Origin: Candidatus Woesearchaeota archaeon
GTDB lineage: Archaea > Nanobdellota > Nanobdellia > Woesearchaeales > ARS49
Reading direction: 5' to 3'
NCBI GenBank assembly: GCA_019323135.1
Contig: JAHWHT010000028.1
Coordinates: forward strand, 1 to 11,044
Length of the DNA: 11,044 nt
The notes under the pieces are model-generated. The model saw nothing but the letters and a program-made list of their open reading frames with translations, searched no databases and was not told where the DNA came from. A program made the position numbers and the translations under genes. Of this stretch, positions 1-6,477 are shown in pieces (the first letter of the stretch is position 1; the number at the start of each line of letters is the position of its first letter).

Positions 1-359
1 TAAAAAACTCCTTTTTGTTTTTTGACAAAAGTTTTCAGTTCTTTATTTAATTCTGTGATTATTCTTTGTTTTTGTCCATCATTTAACGGTTTTGCAAATA
101 TCAATCCACCAAAACTATTCGCAGATGAAGCATAATACTTCAATTTTTTCAAGAAAACTTTCTTAAATTTGCAGTACAATGGCAGGATTCCTAACAGAAC
201 GCCGTCATTAGAATAGACTAATAAATTCTCGCTTTGCCAGCCTAATTCCTTCATCGGATACTGCCACTCCCACCTATGACTAGTCCATCCTTCAGGACTG
301 GCAGATACTATTTTGTTCCAAAGTTCCTTGTCCTTTTCTTCTGCTTTAATCAGTTTCAT
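1..359 (-). CDS. FemAB/GNAT-like acyltransferase, N-terminal part (runs off left edge)
   Basis: The first 119 codons of a minus-strand gene are present; the rest lies beyond the left edge. The start ATG at 359-357 overlaps the TGA of the upstream methyltransferase gene (ATGA), which fixes the start by translational coupling; there is no Shine-Dalgarno-like sequence. The visible protein begins MKLIKAEEKDKELWNKIV, then has 'SPEGWTSHRWEWQY', a segment 'DGVLLGILPLY', and 'YYASSANSFGGLIF'. This order (Trp-rich acceptor segment, a beta strand with DG..LGILPLY, then a Gly-rich strand) is characteristic of FemAB-type and BioF2-like (Acetyltransf_6) members of the GNAT fold. Known members transfer acyl or aminoacyl groups to amines in cell-wall or glycan precursors. 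By context it could acylate an amino sugar of the glycan made by this operon, but that is inference. The catalytic half of the fold is not visible, so the substrate class cannot be judged. Confidence 0.6.
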   Translation of the reverse strand, partial: MKLIKAEEKDKELWNKIVSASPEGWTSHRWEWQYPMKELGWQSENLLVYSNDGVLLGILPLYCKFKKVFLKKLKYYASSANSFGGLIFAKPLNDGQKQRIITELNKELKTFVKKQKGVF

Positions 360-1057
360 TTTTTCTTTAACTTAAATAAGTAATAAATCGACCAAAATTT
401 AAGATATTTGGCGAAAAAATCCTCTATTAGCTCTACTGGCTTTTTTGTTATTCTATTCCTGAATAATTTTTTATGTAGCAAAAGCCGATTAAATGGGTGA
501 TATGACATTAAAGAGGACAGCATTACCGGTTCTTTTCTTAGCATGCGCATAATCTCTTTTTTTGAGTAGCCGAATATATGTCTACCGGTCTTTTTCCGCA
601 CAGTGAACCTTTTAGTGAAAGTGCCCTTGAAGATGTTTGCAAGCTGTATCCTGAACTTGTTAAAAGATGAAAAATATATCGCGCCGCCTGGTTTTGTGAC
701 TCTTATTACTTCTGAGATTGCCTTATTCCTGTCTTCAAATGGAACCAAGGGCAAAACTGCCAGGAAGAATACTTTGTCAAAATGATTATCTGGAAAGGGC
801 ATCTTTCTCACATCTGCGACTTGACAGGTTACATTTAGATCTTGATCTCTTAATACTTTTTCTGCATCTTTAAGTCTTGGTGTGTTGATGTCTGTGGCGT
901 GCACTTCTGCTCCGAGCCGTGCAGCAATCTCCGAGAACTCACCGTCACCAAAACCTACATCCAGAACCTTTTCGCCAGGTCTTATGTCTAAATCGTTTAT
1001 GATTATTCTCTGTTTTTGGTCAATGAATTTTTTGAGTAATGCTTTTTTTGTATTCAT
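356..1057 (-). CDS. Class I SAM-dependent methyltransferase (Methyltransf_11 type)
   Basis: A 233-residue protein with a Rossmann-fold methyltransferase core. Motif I is VLDVGFGDG at residues 31-39, the acidic ribose-binding residue is D56 in 'VHATDIN', the adenine-side acidic residue is D82 in 'QVADVRKMPFPD', and a post-motif strand 'HFDKVFFLAVLPLV' follows at about 92-105. A basic, helical C-terminal extension (about 140-233) ends in KLKKK and may touch membrane or lipid-linked substrate. The start shares ATGA with the upstream phosphodiesterase gene, and GAGGGA seven bases upstream can act as ribosome binding site. It ends in another ATGA overlap with the FemAB-like gene. Methylation of a glycan sugar is the likely role from context; known archaeal N-glycans include methylated sugars (AglP of Haloferax is such a methyltransferase). 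The acceptor cannot be read from the sequence; a small-molecule or lipid acceptor remains possible. Confidence 0.85.
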   Translation of the reverse strand: MNTKKALLKKFIDQKQRIIINDLDIRPGEKVLDVGFGDGEFSEIAARLGAEVHATDINTPRLKDAEKVLRDQDLNVTCQVADVRKMPFPDNHFDKVFFLAVLPLVPFEDRNKAISEVIRVTKPGGAIYFSSFNKFRIQLANIFKGTFTKRFTVRKKTGRHIFGYSKKEIMRMLRKEPVMLSSLMSYHPFNRLLLHKKLFRNRITKKPVELIEDFFAKYLKFWSIYYLFKLKKK

Positions 1058-2508
1058 CTTTTCATCCCTCTTTCTGTAAAAATGTCTAATGTAGCTCCGT
1101 TTATGCCGTCAGGACTTGGCAACTTAAATGCAGTCAAGATAGTTGGCAGGATATCTGTTATTTTTGCATTAAGCACTGGGAAATTCTTCTTGATATCTGG
1201 CCCGCATGCTATAAAAATTCCTTCTTTCCTGTGCGTCCCGGAACCAGTCTTTCCATCTTTATATAGTGACCAGATAGACTGGTGGCCGAAGGTGGTTCCG
1301 ATATCATAACCGTCTTTTTCAAAAGAGATAAGGATTGCAGGAGCATCATTACTAACTTGTGAAAATACTTCTTCGGGCAAAGATAAGTCTACAAGAACTG
1401 GTTGCTGTGTTATTGGATTCAGGATATCTTTTAACTCTTTCATTATTTGATTTCTGATATGAATGAACTCGTTGGAATTTCTATCTGCGGTTAAATAAAT
1501 TGCCCAATCAATCGCGATTGCTTTTGTTGCTTTCCAATCTATATCTGCACCGTCAATACCAATAATCCCTCCTTTGTCTGGAATCTTGCTGATGATTTTC
1601 TTTGGCATGAATTTCTTGGCTAAAGAGGCGATGCCTAACCTGCTTGCAGCAGTCTTTAATTGTTTTTTTGAGATGCCCATCTTGAGCAACAAGCTCTTTT
1701 TATTAGGAGCACTCTTACGTTTTAGATATCCTTTTTGCTCAAGCCAAGTGTTTATGTTGACGTTTCCTGCTTTGAAACCAAAACCATGGTCAGAGATAAT
1801 GAAAATATTGACGCTTTTGTTCAACAGATCAAAAATCTCGCCAAGCCGCGTGTCAACAAGCTCTAGAAAATCATTTAGTACATCTTTTTCATGCCAGAAC
1901 TTGTGCTGCAATACATCAGTGCCTCTGATTACAAAAAACATAAAGTCTTTTGGCCTATTTTTTATCAAATATTTTATTGCATTTATCCGTGCATTAAACA
2001 TATCCTGCACTAATTTAATATTTTTCCCAGGATTAGATGTCAAAGTACATTCAGGAATATAATCCTCTGGAAGTTTCCCTTTTAAATCAGAGGGGAAAGT
2101 AAAAATAGACGATTTGGATGGTGTCATCATGCCAGTTATCAAGTCACCCGGAATTTCTTGGGGTGGATAGGTCATAGGCACATTAACAATACAAGACTCA
2201 AAGTTAGGGGCAAGATAATTCCATATTCTTTTGTCTTTTATCATTCGAGAATTCACGAAATCGCTCTTCTTGCTTTCTAGATTGAATTTTCGAAAACCAA
2301 AAAGACTTAATTCTCCGGGATCTTTTCCAGTGAGTAAAGATATCCATGCAGGCGATGTAATCGGTGGCGTTGTGCTTTCTAATACTCCATAAGAGCCAGA
2401 TTGCATCAATCTGGCAAAATTCTTGAGCTTGTTTTCTTTAATTAGGGGCGTAATTAGATTAAAAGTGCCTCCATCCAAGCCAATCAAAACATTTTTTATT
2501 TTGTTCAT
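1054..2508 (-). CDS. AlkP-superfamily phosphodiesterase/phosphomutase-like protein (COG3379 type), copy 1
   Basis: A 484-residue protein with the metal-dependent alkaline phosphatase/nucleotide pyrophosphatase fold. The N-terminus has 'LIGLDGGTF' (metal ligand D12) and then 'PPITSPAWISLLTG', where T51 aligns with the Thr nucleophile of nucleotide pyrophosphatases. Further predicted metal ligands are D198 and H202 in 'RGTDVLQHKFW', D240-H241 in 'IISDHGFG', and H426 in 'SGTHRKEG'. The set for two metal ions therefore looks complete. The C-terminus carries the family's 'TDILPTILTAF' and 'DGINGATL' segments. There is no signal peptide or membrane helix, so it should act in the cytoplasm. It is one of two tandem paralogues, starting two bases after the stop of the first, with AAGGA five bases before the ATG. 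The family hydrolyses or transfers phosphoryl groups; within a glycosylation operon it may act on a nucleotide sugar or lipid-phosphate sugar. The substrate is unknown. Confidence 0.85.
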   Translation of the reverse strand: MNKIKNVLIGLDGGTFNLITPLIKENKLKNFARLMQSGSYGVLESTTPPITSPAWISLLTGKDPGELSLFGFRKFNLESKKSDFVNSRMIKDKRIWNYLAPNFESCIVNVPMTYPPQEIPGDLITGMMTPSKSSIFTFPSDLKGKLPEDYIPECTLTSNPGKNIKLVQDMFNARINAIKYLIKNRPKDFMFFVIRGTDVLQHKFWHEKDVLNDFLELVDTRLGEIFDLLNKSVNIFIISDHGFGFKAGNVNINTWLEQKGYLKRKSAPNKKSLLLKMGISKKQLKTAASRLGIASLAKKFMPKKIISKIPDKGGIIGIDGADIDWKATKAIAIDWAIYLTADRNSNEFIHIRNQIMKELKDILNPITQQPVLVDLSLPEEVFSQVSNDAPAILISFEKDGYDIGTTFGHQSIWSLYKDGKTGSGTHRKEGIFIACGPDIKKNFPVLNAKITDILPTILTAFKLPSPDGINGATLDIFTERGMKR

Positions 2509-2509
2509 T

Positions 2510-4081
2510 TTATATCCTTATTTTGTCGGTAAATGATTTAATATCACTTTTTTCATTAATTATTTTGTGTATTTTTACTGATTTTTGAGCAATTTCTTCA
2601 TCTTTATTGAACAGTGAAACAAGCGCTGTGCCATCCATATCTGAAGGGACTGCTAAGCCAAAAATATGTAATATTGTAGGAGCCAAATCAAGAATCTGAA
2701 CAGCGCTGATTGCTTTGCCCTCTTGAATTTCTGGACCATATGCAATGAAAAGACCTAGTTTTTTATTTTCGCCTTTCCAATGCTGCGGCTTTTCGAAAAT
2801 CTTATTATTAAGCCAAATGTTTCCTTTAATGTGTATCCCTTTTGCTTGATCTATAATCAAGTCTGGTGCTTCGTCTAGGTATGGTCCGCTATAAAGTTCT
2901 TCTTTTTCATAGATATTTACAGCAATAGACCGATTTTCTGGTGTTCGAAGATTCATCAATTTTTCTTTCAGTTCTTTCTTAATTTGTACATATTTCTCTG
3001 AACTTTTGTTTGCATTAATGTATATGGGTCCCTGGCCAACCGCAATTGCGAGAGAATTATCCCAATCAATTATGCTTGATCTTGACTTTACTTCGCCATG
3101 TTCCATAGGTAGTTTTTCTGCAATTCTTTCAATAAATGGTTTTGGCAATACCTTTAGAATATTGTGCTTTGATAAACCAACTTTTGATGTTATCTTAAGT
3201 AAACTATGCAAATCCAGCTTAAGCGCTTTCATTAAACCCAGCATAGCTTTCTGTTTCAGCTTGAAATACCCTTCTTTTTGAAGCCAAGTTGATATGTTAA
3301 ATACTTCTTTTATCTCATTAGAGCCGTGGTCTGACATGAAGAAGATGTAGTAGTTATCCTCTTTTTGTTTGATAAGATTCAAGACATCACCAATATGTGA
3401 ATCTATGCGCAGCCAAGCAATTTTTGTGGGTTCTGCATCCCAGAAGACATGATGAAATGTATTAATATGAAATATAGAGAAGTTTATGAAGTCAAATTCT
3501 CCATTTTTTAGCACGTCCTTGAAAAAAGCAAATTTTTTATCAATTACGTCCAGACAATCCTTTGTGATTTCTTCAGGGGTATATGATAAAATGCTGACTT
3601 TTTCTGCACCCAGTCGATAGTTGTAGTTTTTCTCTAATTTTTTACGTAATTCTAAAGGATAAGTATATTCCTTGCCAAGTACGCCTGCTCCGCCAGAAAC
3701 AAAGATGCCATTAACTTTTTTAGGTGGATAAGTTGTTGGCATATTAATAACCGCAACCTTCTTGCCCGCAGCACTTAAATAATCCCAAATCTCTTTTTGC
3801 TGATTAAATCTATCATGCGCAGTAAATTCTTTTTTGTCTTTGATTGAAATTTGTCTCCACCAGAATAAGCCGAGCTTTGCAGGATTTTTCCCAGTTGAGT
3901 AGCATTTCCAATCAGGACAGGTTACTGGAGGTAAACAAACCTGCAAATTTCCTCTAATGCCTTTGCTTATTATTTTTTGGATGTTTGGGAGCAAACCTTG
4001 CTTTAACCAAGGATCAATTAATTCAAATCCTGCGCCATCTAGGCCGATTACTATGACTTTGGGAGTTTTGTTTTTTTTCAT
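2510..4081 (-). CDS. AlkP-superfamily phosphodiesterase/phosphomutase-like protein (COG3379 type), copy 2, with altered metal site
   Basis: A 523-residue paralogue of the gene that follows it in the operon, sharing the same order of motifs: 'VIGLDGAGF' (D15), 'PPVTCPDWKCYSTG' (predicted Thr nucleophile T54), 'MSDHGSNE' (D251, H252), 'QHWKGE' (H434), and the C-terminal 'ILDLAPTILHIFG' and 'SDMDGTAL'. The Asp of the usual D-xxx-H metal motif (D198-H202 in the other copy) is Asn here: 'FHINTFHHVFW' gives N207 and H211. The protein may therefore bind one metal weakly, use a different ligand, or have changed activity. It has no signal peptide and is predicted cytoplasmic. The start overlaps the stop of the GT2-methyltransferase gene (ATGA) and lacks a clear Shine-Dalgarno sequence, so translation is probably coupled. 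Its product may work with or as a pair to the second copy, perhaps as a heterodimer; that is inference. Confidence 0.85.
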   Translation of the reverse strand: MKKNKTPKVIVIGLDGAGFELIDPWLKQGLLPNIQKIISKGIRGNLQVCLPPVTCPDWKCYSTGKNPAKLGLFWWRQISIKDKKEFTAHDRFNQQKEIWDYLSAAGKKVAVINMPTTYPPKKVNGIFVSGGAGVLGKEYTYPLELRKKLEKNYNYRLGAEKVSILSYTPEEITKDCLDVIDKKFAFFKDVLKNGEFDFINFSIFHINTFHHVFWDAEPTKIAWLRIDSHIGDVLNLIKQKEDNYYIFFMSDHGSNEIKEVFNISTWLQKEGYFKLKQKAMLGLMKALKLDLHSLLKITSKVGLSKHNILKVLPKPFIERIAEKLPMEHGEVKSRSSIIDWDNSLAIAVGQGPIYINANKSSEKYVQIKKELKEKLMNLRTPENRSIAVNIYEKEELYSGPYLDEAPDLIIDQAKGIHIKGNIWLNNKIFEKPQHWKGENKKLGLFIAYGPEIQEGKAISAVQILDLAPTILHIFGLAVPSDMDGTALVSLFNKDEEIAQKSVKIHKIINEKSDIKSFTDKIRI

Positions 4082-5730
4082 TTTTTAATTAACATTAAAT
4101 ATTGTTTAGGCAGCACTTTTTCCAATACCTGAAACTTGCTAAAAATTCTCCAGTTCGGTGCGCCAAAACCTATTTTTTTGGTGTGGATTGACTTCAAGTT
4201 TAACTTGTTCAGTATTTTATGAATATTTCCTCTTGAAAACCGCTTGAAATCAACTTCATCTTTGTAAAATAAATTACCGATAACGTATTTATTTGGAAAA
4301 GATAATATCAAAATTCCGTTTGTATTTAGAATTCGCCTGGCTTCTTTCAGCATCTTTTCAGGATTTTTAAGATATTCGATAACATTAATTGCAACGATTA
4401 TATCAAATGTATTGTCATCAAAATCTAGCTGTTTCTCAGCATTTGCAATGAAAAAAGTACCTTTTGCCCTTTTTTTCGCACGTTGGATTCTTTTTTCAGA
4501 GATATCAAATGCAAAAATATCTTTTTGCTTAAACTCCTGGGTGATTATGCCATCACCGCATCCAATCTCCAAAAGTTTACGTCCTTTATGTTTATTTGCC
4601 CAGTGCGCGGCATAATTTTTTAGTTTGTTGATGTTTTTATTGAATATATTGTTCTTTGAAGAATACATTACATCTGCGTGATCTTTCTCTGCGCGCTGTT
4701 CCCAAATGTCTTTTTTATTTTTCTTGCTTTTGTTCTGTCTCCAGACATTATTTAAGTTTCCGCCGGATAAAACATACATAAAACCAGCAAAATAACTTGC
4801 TTCCTGTACAATTGGTAATATTAACATTAATGGCAAAGCTTTAACGTATTCAATTTGGTTTTCTTTGAAAATCCATACAAAACCAAGCAACATCATTGCA
4901 ATGCCAGGCAATATTAAAATTGCTAAAAATAATACTGAACCTAATAAAAATGCTTGAGAATTAAATAACCATCCAAAAAGCGCAGTGAGTAAACTTGTAA
5001 GCAACAAAGTAAAATAAACCGGCCGTATAAATGAACCAAGACTAAATTTCATTTTATCCATAGTTTTTGCAAGACCGCCACCCCAATAAAATTTTCTTTT
5101 GAGAATTGGTTTCAGTTTTTTTGGATATATAGTTTTAATTACGATTTTAGGAGATATTTTTACTTTCTTTTTTTTCTCGCGCATAAGCATATTCAAAAAA
5201 GAATCTGCACCCCATTTTCTTAAAGGATATCCGCCCAATTCCAATAAAGCATCCTTTTTGTAAGCAGAATTAGCTCCGGGTAAGGCATTGGGTATTAATC
5301 CAAAATCCATAAAGATACGTTCAAGTAGATTTCCTGCAAGAGATATAGAATCTTTTCCTATCGTTTCATAAACTCCGCCAACAGCGTCAAGTTGTGAATT
5401 GCTGTCAAATTCTTTCTTTATATTATGTAACCAATTTTTTGGGGCGATGCAGTCTGCATCTGTAATAACGATAATTTTGCCTTTTGTTTGGTTAATTCCT
5501 TCATTTACACTCGCAGGCCGCCCTTTATTTTTCTTATTGTCAATTATGATTATTCTCTTATCTTTGAAACTTTTCAATATTTTAATGGTATTGTCAATTG
5601 AACCGTCATTCACAAAAATCAATTCAAAATCTGCAAAGTTCTGTTTAAGAATAGAAGCAATGCAGGGAGAAACATTTTTCTCTTCATTATAACAAGAGAT
5701 TATTACTGAAAAAAATGGCTTTGTCTTCAT
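4078..5730 (-). CDS. Fused GT2 glycosyltransferase, membrane helices and SAM methyltransferase
   Basis: A 550-residue bifunctional protein. Residues 1-225 are a GT-A family 2 glycosyltransferase: 'FSVIISCYNEE' at 7-17, 'FVNDGSIDNT' at 39-48 (nucleotide binding), the metal-binding D-A-D at 91-93, an acceptor region 'GANSAYKKDALLELGG' at 152-167, and 'KWGADSFL' at 172-179. Residues about 235-325 hold three or four hydrophobic helices that should anchor it in the membrane beside a lipid-linked acceptor. A Lys/Asn-rich linker leads to a class I methyltransferase at about 345-490, with motif I LLEIGCGDG at 386-394, D409 in 'FAFDIS', and 'FDIIVAINVIEYL' after it, plus a C-terminal tail. It probably adds a sugar to the lipid-linked glycan and methylates that or another residue; this coupling is inferred from the fusion. 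AAGGAG lies 12 bases before the ATG, and both ends form ATGA overlaps with neighbours. Confidence 0.88.
   Translation of the reverse strand: MKTKPFFSVIISCYNEEKNVSPCIASILKQNFADFELIFVNDGSIDNTIKILKSFKDKRIIIIDNKKNKGRPASVNEGINQTKGKIIVITDADCIAPKNWLHNIKKEFDSNSQLDAVGGVYETIGKDSISLAGNLLERIFMDFGLIPNALPGANSAYKKDALLELGGYPLRKWGADSFLNMLMREKKKKVKISPKIVIKTIYPKKLKPILKRKFYWGGGLAKTMDKMKFSLGSFIRPVYFTLLLTSLLTALFGWLFNSQAFLLGSVLFLAILILPGIAMMLLGFVWIFKENQIEYVKALPLMLILPIVQEASYFAGFMYVLSGGNLNNVWRQNKSKKNKKDIWEQRAEKDHADVMYSSKNNIFNKNINKLKNYAAHWANKHKGRKLLEIGCGDGIITQEFKQKDIFAFDISEKRIQRAKKRAKGTFFIANAEKQLDFDDNTFDIIVAINVIEYLKNPEKMLKEARRILNTNGILILSFPNKYVIGNLFYKDEVDFKRFSRGNIHKILNKLNLKSIHTKKIGFGAPNWRIFSKFQVLEKVLPKQYLMLIKK
4081..4713 (-). 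other. C-terminal methyltransferase domain of the GT2 fusion protein
   Basis: Residues about 340-550 of the fusion protein form a domain that elsewhere would be a separate gene. It begins 'DIWEQRAEKDHADVMYSS', a lead-in often seen before Methyltransf_11/25 domains, followed by the SAM-binding motif LLEIGCGDG. There is no stop codon, frameshift or internal ribosome-binding signal between the two halves, so this is a true fusion and not two overlapping genes. Confidence 0.8.
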
Positions 5731-6425
5731 CTTCTTATTTTTCTCCTTCTAACTATTTTTCTTGAGATCATTGTTGAGAGTATTTTTAATGCCCCAAAAT
5801 ATGATCCTTCTCCTTTTTTTAATGTTTCTTTTGTGTAAATTATTGTTACTGGAATTTCTTTGTATCTTAATCTGTTCCTTCGGATTTCATCAATTATTTC
5901 AGATGCATGCGCCATCCTGTTGCAAGTTATTTTAATCTTTTGGGCTGCATATTTAGACATGGCCCTAAATCCATTGTGTGCGTCAGTCATTTTAAGACCA
6001 TAGAATAGCCAAATAACCCAAACAGAACCCTTTAATAGAATCTTTCTGCGCAGTGGAACTTTTGTTTTTCTTAAAAAACGAGAACCTATTGTGATATCAA
6101 CTCTTTTTTCAGCAACAGGATTAATCATTGCAGGCAAATCTTCAATACGGTGCTGGCCGTCTGCATCAAATGTAACAATTATTTCTGCGCCTTGCTGTAA
6201 TGCATAATCCATGCCTGTTTTAAGTGCGGCGCCTTGTCCTCTGTTTATTACATGTCTAAGCGCAATTGCGCCAGATTTCTTAGCTGCATTGAATGTGTTA
6301 TCTATACTTCCATCATCAACTGCGATAATGTTATGGTAACCTGCATTCTTAAGTGATTCAACTACCTTGGGCAAGTTTTTCTCCTCGTTATATGCGGCGA
6401 TAACGATAAATATTTTATCTTTCAT
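5727..6425 (-). CDS. GT2 glycosyltransferase, polyprenyl-phosphate mannose/glucose synthase-like (DPM1/AglJ-like)
   Basis: A 232-residue soluble GT-A enzyme. From the chosen Met it reads 'IFIVIAAYNEEKNLPKVV' at 5-22, 'IAVDDGSIDNT' at 34-44, 'NRGQGAALKTGMDYAL' at 61-76, the metal-binding D-A-D at 87-89 within 'TFDADGQH', 'IGSRF' at 113-117, and 'TDAHNGFRAM' at 147-156. These are hallmarks of the dolichyl-phosphate mannose/glucose synthase subgroup, which moves a sugar from a nucleotide sugar to a polyprenyl phosphate on the cytoplasmic face. There is no GtrA-like or other membrane domain, so it resembles the short DPM1 form. In archaea such enzymes start or feed the AglB glycan. An ATG at 6443 would add six residues (MQIVLQ); I prefer 6425 because the family starts just before the first strand and a promoter-like TATA box predicts transcription starting near 6430. 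The stop overlaps the next start (ATGA). Confidence 0.85.
   Translation of the reverse strand: MKDKIFIVIAAYNEEKNLPKVVESLKNAGYHNIIAVDDGSIDNTFNAAKKSGAIALRHVINRGQGAALKTGMDYALQQGAEIIVTFDADGQHRIEDLPAMINPVAEKRVDITIGSRFLRKTKVPLRRKILLKGSVWVIWLFYGLKMTDAHNGFRAMSKYAAQKIKITCNRMAHASEIIDEIRRNRLRYKEIPVTIIYTKETLKKGEGSYFGALKILSTMISRKIVRRRKIRR
5743..5748 (-). promoter_or_regulatory. Shine-Dalgarno sequence of the GT2-methyltransferase gene
   Basis: AAGGAG on the minus strand, 12 bases before the ATG at 5730. The spacing is long, but it is the best match to the anti-Shine-Dalgarno sequence inside the operon and lies within the 3' end of the preceding GT2 gene, as expected for a translationally coupled pair. 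Confidence 0.5.
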
Positions 6426-6450
6426 TTGTAACACTATCTGCATTAATGAC

Positions 6451-6466
6451 GCTTTTTAAACCTTAT
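6451..6466 (-). promoter_or_regulatory. Possible internal BRE/TATA promoter before the GT2 gene
   Basis: On the minus strand the short gap after the aglB stop reads CATAAGG then TTTAAAAAG. A TATA box at 6453-6460 would place the start of transcription near 6430, a few bases before the ATG at 6425, giving an almost leaderless message. This would let the downstream genes be made independently of AglB. It is a weak motif in AT-rich DNA, so moderate doubt remains. Confidence 0.4.
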
Positions 6467-6477
6467 GAATTAGAAGC

